Origin: SABI01 sp963677695
GTDB lineage: Bacteria > Spirochaetota > Spirochaetia > Sphaerochaetales > Sphaerochaetaceae
Direction of reading: 5' to 3'
Assembly (NCBI GenBank): GCA_963677695.2
Contig: CAXXUJ010000001.1
Span: 1,178,001-1,242,000 of the forward strand
DNA: 64,000 nt
This document shows, one piece after another, positions 60,808 through 64,000 of this stretch. Position 1 is the first letter of the stretch. Every line of letters begins with the position of its first letter. The notes beneath the pieces were generated by a model. That model had not been told where the DNA came from. It was given only the letters and a program-made list of their open reading frames with translations, and ran no database searches. Both the position numbers and the translations under genes were made by a program.

Positions 60808-60825
60808 CACACCCAATTGGGTGTG
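60808..60825 (-). other. Hairpin between tctC and tctB
   Basis: CACACCC (60808-60814) and GGGTGTG (60819-60825) around AATT make a 7-bp stem. It is placed like the hairpin behind dctP: after the binding-protein gene and before the membrane subunits. Confidence 0.65.
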
Positions 60826-60848
60826 TCGAAGTGATTATTGAATTATGC

Positions 60849-61829
60849 TTAGAGCAGACCGGCTGCCTTCATGTCATCAAGTGCCTTGAAGTTGACCTTC
60901 TGAACATTCTCGATGAACTGTGTTGCCTTGTCCTGACCGATCCATGTTGCTGTAACACCGACTGATGCAGTCCAGTTTCTGAACTCGTCAGAGTGCTGTG
61001 CTTCGTAGTACATCTCTTCGATCTTGTCTACGACGTCCTGAGGAGTGTCCTGGGGAACGACGATTGCAATGAATGAACCCATTTCGAGGTCGTCTCTGCC
61101 GATTGCTGTGAGAGGGGGTACGTCGGGGTAGGTGACGTTCTGAGTCATTGAGAACTCGAGGAGACCCTTGACCTGACCTGATTTGAGAACTGCTGAGAAG
61201 TCTCCGAGTGAAGTGATGACTGCATCGGCTTCGCCGCTGAGTACAGCTTCTCTCTGGGGACCAGCGCCATCAACATAGTTGACCTTGTGGAATTCAACAC
61301 CATAAGCCTCTTCCATCATCTTTGTGATCATTGAAGGACGTCCACCGTTATAGGTGATACCGATTGTGATTTCACCAGGGTTAGCCTTTGCATCAGCAAT
61401 GAACTCGTCGAATGTGTTCCACTTTGAGTTTGAGTTGACCATGAGAGCATCTGCTTCCTGAGTAACGACAGCCACGAATTTGAGCTTTTCAGTCTGATAC
61501 TGGGGGATAAGTCCATTGTACACAGCATTGACAACACCACCGTAGGTGACGTTACCGATTGTGTAACCGTCAGCACGTGCAGTCATGACCGCGTAGGGAG
61601 CTTCTGCTTCACCCTTACCAGGCTTGTTGACTACAGGCATGGTGAGACCATTCTGTTTCTCAACGATTGAACCGAGCTTTCTACAGATAGTGTCTGTACC
61701 ACCGCCTGCTCCACCGCTTGTAATAAAGCGAATGTCTTTGCTGGGGTAGGCCAGTTCTCCCTGACCTTCAGCGAATGCGAGTGATGCAACGAGCATCACC
61801 ATCAGTACGGAAAGAATAATCTTTTTCAT
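60849..61829 (-). CDS. tctC: Tripartite tricarboxylate transporter substrate-binding protein
   Basis: A 326-residue periplasmic binding protein of the TctC/BugD family with a signal peptide (KKIILSVLMVMLVASLAFAEG). The family pattern YPSKDIRFITSGGAGGGTDTICRK, DGYTIGNVTYGG and GAGPQREAVLSGEADAVI is clear. It binds a carboxylate, perhaps a hydroxyacid or sugar acid in this setting, and hands it to TctAB. It is the first gene of the tct operon. Confidence 0.93.
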   Translation of the reverse strand: MKKIILSVLMVMLVASLAFAEGQGELAYPSKDIRFITSGGAGGGTDTICRKLGSIVEKQNGLTMPVVNKPGKGEAEAPYAVMTARADGYTIGNVTYGGVVNAVYNGLIPQYQTEKLKFVAVVTQEADALMVNSNSKWNTFDEFIADAKANPGEITIGITYNGGRPSMITKMMEEAYGVEFHKVNYVDGAGPQREAVLSGEADAVITSLGDFSAVLKSGQVKGLLEFSMTQNVTYPDVPPLTAIGRDDLEMGSFIAIVVPQDTPQDVVDKIEEMYYEAQHSDEFRNWTASVGVTATWIGQDKATQFIENVQKVNFKALDDMKAAGLL

Positions 61830-62240
61830 CTTTTTCTCCTTTAATATAGATATGTTGTGAATTATTAATTTGCCTGGGTTCCTTCAACCACCCAGATAGT
61901 GTAACAGTGTAAATCCAACCTCCTTCTGTGAATTTGCTGTTGTTAAATACTTTTTGTGTACCAACACCTTTGGATTGTATACCCAGTGTATTTATACGCC
62001 AAGAAAATTTTTTATATTTTTTTATCGGAATTACATTTTGCAATTACGTAATGATAAAGATAGGTATAAAAATGTATGTTTAAAGCAGTTTAAACTATTT
62101 TAAAATAAATAGTTAGTAGTAACTATAGTCTGTGTGTACATATTTGTTCTTGACATCTGATTGAGGTGAATGTACCATACAATTGGTATACAAATAGAAT
62201 ACGCATAAAGTGAAACTTGTAATTTCATTGCTTTATTTAG
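61830..62240. promoter_or_regulatory. Divergent control region of tctC and the second gntR
   Basis: The 411-bp AT-rich gap holds the tctC promoter on the minus side, with TACAAT over a TTGTATACC motif (61975-61983) and TTGTGTACC (61954-61962) 21 bp away. On the plus side TTGACA (62150-62155) and TACCAT (62173-62178), 17 bp apart, lead to gntR, with TGTACCATACAA and GGTATACAA (62171-62193) over the -10 region. These are probable GntR operators. No gene is seen. Confidence 0.65.
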
Positions 62241-62906
62241 GTGGGTTATGTGGATAAAAATAATATTAAAGAGGATCTGAGAACAAAAATCCTACAGGAA
62301 GAGTATTCCCCGGGAGATTTTCTCATTGAACGCGATCTGTGTGAATTGTACGGCGTGAGCCGTACTCCAATGAGGGAAGTTCTTTTTTCACTCGTGAATA
62401 CGGGGCTCGTTGTAAAGGACAAGGGAAAGGGATTTTCAGTACGTGCCCTTGACCTGAAACTTTTGTTTGAAGTATTTGAAGCGAGAGAGAGTATCGAAGG
62501 TATGGCAGCAAGACTGTGTGCCCATCGCCTCTCTTCCACAGGGAAGGTAAAGCTGCTTGAACTGAAAAGAAAGCTAGAAGATGATAGTAGTGTTATCCAT
62601 TACTCAGAGGCCATTGCTCTCGGGAGAGAACTCCATACTCTCATTATCTCCACCACCGGGAACTCCCTTTTTCTGGAATTCAATGAGAAGCTGAACAACC
62701 TCGCATGGCTGATAAGTACGGCGACAAGGAAGGTGGATACCATTGAACCCAAATCCCGTGAAGAACATCTCAATATTATAAACGCTATTCTGGAAGGGGA
62801 CGATGTGCTCAGCGAACAGTATATGAGAGAACATATTCAGAACACTTTCCAATCCCTGATCCAGGCAACAACACCCAAATATAAACTGAATATACCTCTG
62901 ATCTGA
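62241..62906 (+). CDS. GntR-family regulator with FCD domain (second)
   Basis: A 221-residue FadR-like regulator: winged helix KIYSPGDFLIERDLCELYGVSRTPMREVLFSL-type segment (GDFLIERDLCELYGVSRTPM), then an FCD domain with EARESIEGMAARLC and LGRELHTLIISTTGN. The start may be GTG 62241 or GTG 62250; the second has AGGTGGG closer to the ideal distance. It sits between the tct operon and the aldolase gene, both of which carry its likely operator, so it should control them. Confidence 0.88.
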   Translation: MGYVDKNNIKEDLRTKILQEEYSPGDFLIERDLCELYGVSRTPMREVLFSLVNTGLVVKDKGKGFSVRALDLKLLFEVFEARESIEGMAARLCAHRLSSTGKVKLLELKRKLEDDSSVIHYSEAIALGRELHTLIISTTGNSLFLEFNEKLNNLAWLISTATRKVDTIEPKSREEHLNIINAILEGDDVLSEQYMREHIQNTFQSLIQATTPKYKLNIPLI

Positions 62907-62988
62907 TTCTATTCGATCACTAACCGGAGTCGATACTTCGGTCAGATATTGTTTTCTGTCAAATATTTCCTGCCATGATACTTTTGTC

Positions 62989-63018
62989 TTGACTTGTTGT
63001 GTACCATATGTATACAAT
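62989..63018 (+). promoter_or_regulatory. Promoter and operator of the aldolase gene
   Basis: TTGACT (62989-62994) and TACAAT (63013-63018), 18 bp apart, form a promoter. The half-sites TTGTGTAC (62997-63004) and GTATACAA (63010-63017) make a palindrome with a 5-bp centre that covers the -10 box, matching the motif at the tctC and gntR promoters. Confidence 0.7.
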
Positions 63019-63115
63019 AATAATACCTTCAACCCCTTCCTCGCCTTTTCACTTCCGCAGGCGTGGTATCTGCATACAGTGTTAAACAATCTCTCTTCTG
63101 AATGAGGAGAATGAT

Positions 63116-63874
63116 ATGTTCATTGAAAAACTTCACAAAGGGGAACGTGTCGTCGGTACCATGGTACGTATGATGAGAAATCCCGGTGTCGCTCAGGTGG
63201 CAAGAAATGCAGGTCTTGATTTTATCATGCTCGATATGGAGCATGGAGCTTATACTGTAGAGACTTTCGCCGATGTGGCAAAAGTAGCCCGTTCTATCGG
63301 ACTTGGCATTTTTGTCCGCGTTCCTGAACTCTCGAAGCGGTATGTTTCAGGACTTATGGATGCCGGTGCCCAGGGAATCATGGTCCCCATGGTGAGCACT
63401 GAAGAGGAAGCGAAGAAGCTTGCAGGATGGGCCCGTTACCCGTCAATAGGGAAGAGAGGGTTCGGTTCCACAGCAGTGTTCACCGATTTCGATTCCCCCA
63501 AGACCGATATTCAGACTTTCATGGATCAGCAAAACAGAGATACTCTTGCAATCGCACAGATCGAGACAGCTGAAGCTATCGATAACATTGAGAAGATTGC
63601 AGCCGTTGACGGAATTGATGTGCTTCTTATCGGACCGAATGATCTTGCCATCTCCCTCGGTGTCCCCGGTGAAACAACTGGCCCTGTGGTGAGTGCCGCA
63701 ATCAAAAAGGTTGAGGATGCAGCAAAAAAATATGGTAAGAAATTTTCCATGCATGCCGGTGAAGGGGTTCTGAAGAACTGGGTGAACGATGCTATGCAGA
63801 TTGTCATGACTGACATAGAGATCAATATCATGAAAACCGGATTTGCTCAGATTGCAGCAAAGTATGCGAAATAA
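63116..63874 (+). CDS. HpcH/HpaI-family aldolase
   Basis: A 252-residue class II (metal-dependent) aldolase that cleaves 2-oxo-4-hydroxy acids to pyruvate and an aldehyde. Family signs are FIMLDMEHGAYTVE (metal and base residues), VRVPELSKRYVSGLMDAGAQGIMVPMV, the IGKRGFGS loop, and DVLLIGPNDLAISLG. The closest types are 2-keto-3-deoxy-sugar-acid or 4-hydroxy-2-oxovalerate-like aldolases. It shares an operator motif with the tct operon, so it probably acts on the acid that is imported. Confidence 0.92.
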   Translation: MFIEKLHKGERVVGTMVRMMRNPGVAQVARNAGLDFIMLDMEHGAYTVETFADVAKVARSIGLGIFVRVPELSKRYVSGLMDAGAQGIMVPMVSTEEEAKKLAGWARYPSIGKRGFGSTAVFTDFDSPKTDIQTFMDQQNRDTLAIAQIETAEAIDNIEKIAAVDGIDVLLIGPNDLAISLGVPGETTGPVVSAAIKKVEDAAKKYGKKFSMHAGEGVLKNWVNDAMQIVMTDIEINIMKTGFAQIAAKYAK

Positions 63875-63893
63875 CCTGTAGGCGAAGAAGATG

Positions 63894-63929
63894 CCGGGGA
63901 AACACACCTGAAGGGTGTTCGCTGCCCGG
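63894..63929 (+). other. Hairpin behind the aldolase gene
   Basis: CCGGG (63894-63898) pairs with CCCGG (63925-63929), enclosing AACACACC-TGAA-GGGTGTT. There is no immediate T-run, so termination is uncertain. The last 70 bases of the window show no gene. Confidence 0.45.
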
Positions 63930-64000
63930 TACTCCCTATTCCTTATATGTCCTCCCGTTGTGCTGGACGTGTCGGGAAAAAAATTTTCGATTTTTAATGT

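Overview
The window looks like a chromosomal segment of a spirochaete, most likely Sphaerochaeta-like (Sphaerochaetaceae). The evidence is a spirochaete/mitochondrial-type EF-G (IDSGKTT G1 box), archaeal-type phenylalanyl-tRNA synthetase subunits in a pheS-pheT pair, periplasmic binding proteins whose signal peptides end in AFAxGQGE, a TonB/ExbBD system implying an outer membrane, and a base composition near 50% G+C. The taxonomic call is an inference from protein families; no rRNA is present.

Layout. 1-3.9 kb: a cut-off hypothetical gene, a BrnT/BrnA toxin-antitoxin pair, a GNAT acetyltransferase and a GH36 alpha-galactosidase, divergent from a mutarotase-fold protein. 5.2-11.8 kb: a compact tryptophan operon, trpE-trpGD-trpCF-trpB-trpA, with every junction overlapping; it is driven by a near-consensus promoter that carries two copies of an 18-bp palindrome. 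11.8-17.7 kb: a vitamin B12 uptake operon on the minus strand (promoter, cobalamin riboswitch, btuB-like receptor, exbB, two exbD, tonB), in which the receptor gene is split by a 1,879-bp IS1634-like element with a 6-bp target duplication. 17.7-21.6 kb: a membrane GGDEF protein, a YdcZ-like exporter divergent from a Crp/Fnr regulator, a decaying MNT/HEPN module and tRNA-Cys. 21.7-25 kb: a DeoR regulator, an Ldh2-family dehydrogenase and malic enzyme.

25-30.2 kb: an SDR enzyme, a spirochaete hypothetical protein, and an unusual operon of an Rrf2 regulator, a cytosolic solute-binding protein with a DUF1858-like N-terminus, a HypB/UreG-like GTPase, a soluble ABC ATPase that also has a DUF1858-like N-terminus, and a small zinc-ribbon protein. 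I regard this as the best candidate for an undescribed system. 30.2-41 kb: an AlaX editing factor, a VTT membrane protein, an orphan BrnA, purine genes (purB, purA, a PRTase, hpt, and a frameshifted purH), a flavoprotein, and E1 alpha/beta of a 2-oxoacid dehydrogenase without E2 or E3. 41-49.3 kb: translation and housekeeping genes (pheS, pheT, bcp, zinc ribbon, HIT, fusA, a P-loop protein).

49.3-64 kb: two adjacent catabolic regions, each with a GntR regulator. The first is a split transketolase, a zinc alcohol dehydrogenase, a TRAP transporter (dctPQM) and a DUF1537 sugar-acid kinase. The second is a tripartite tricarboxylate transporter (tctCBA) with a D-2-hydroxyacid dehydrogenase, its regulator, and an HpcH/HpaI aldolase. 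Three promoters of the second region share a TTGTRTACC-type motif, so they probably form one regulon for an organic or sugar acid. Two single-base frameshifts (HEPN gene and purH) could be real lesions or assembly errors.
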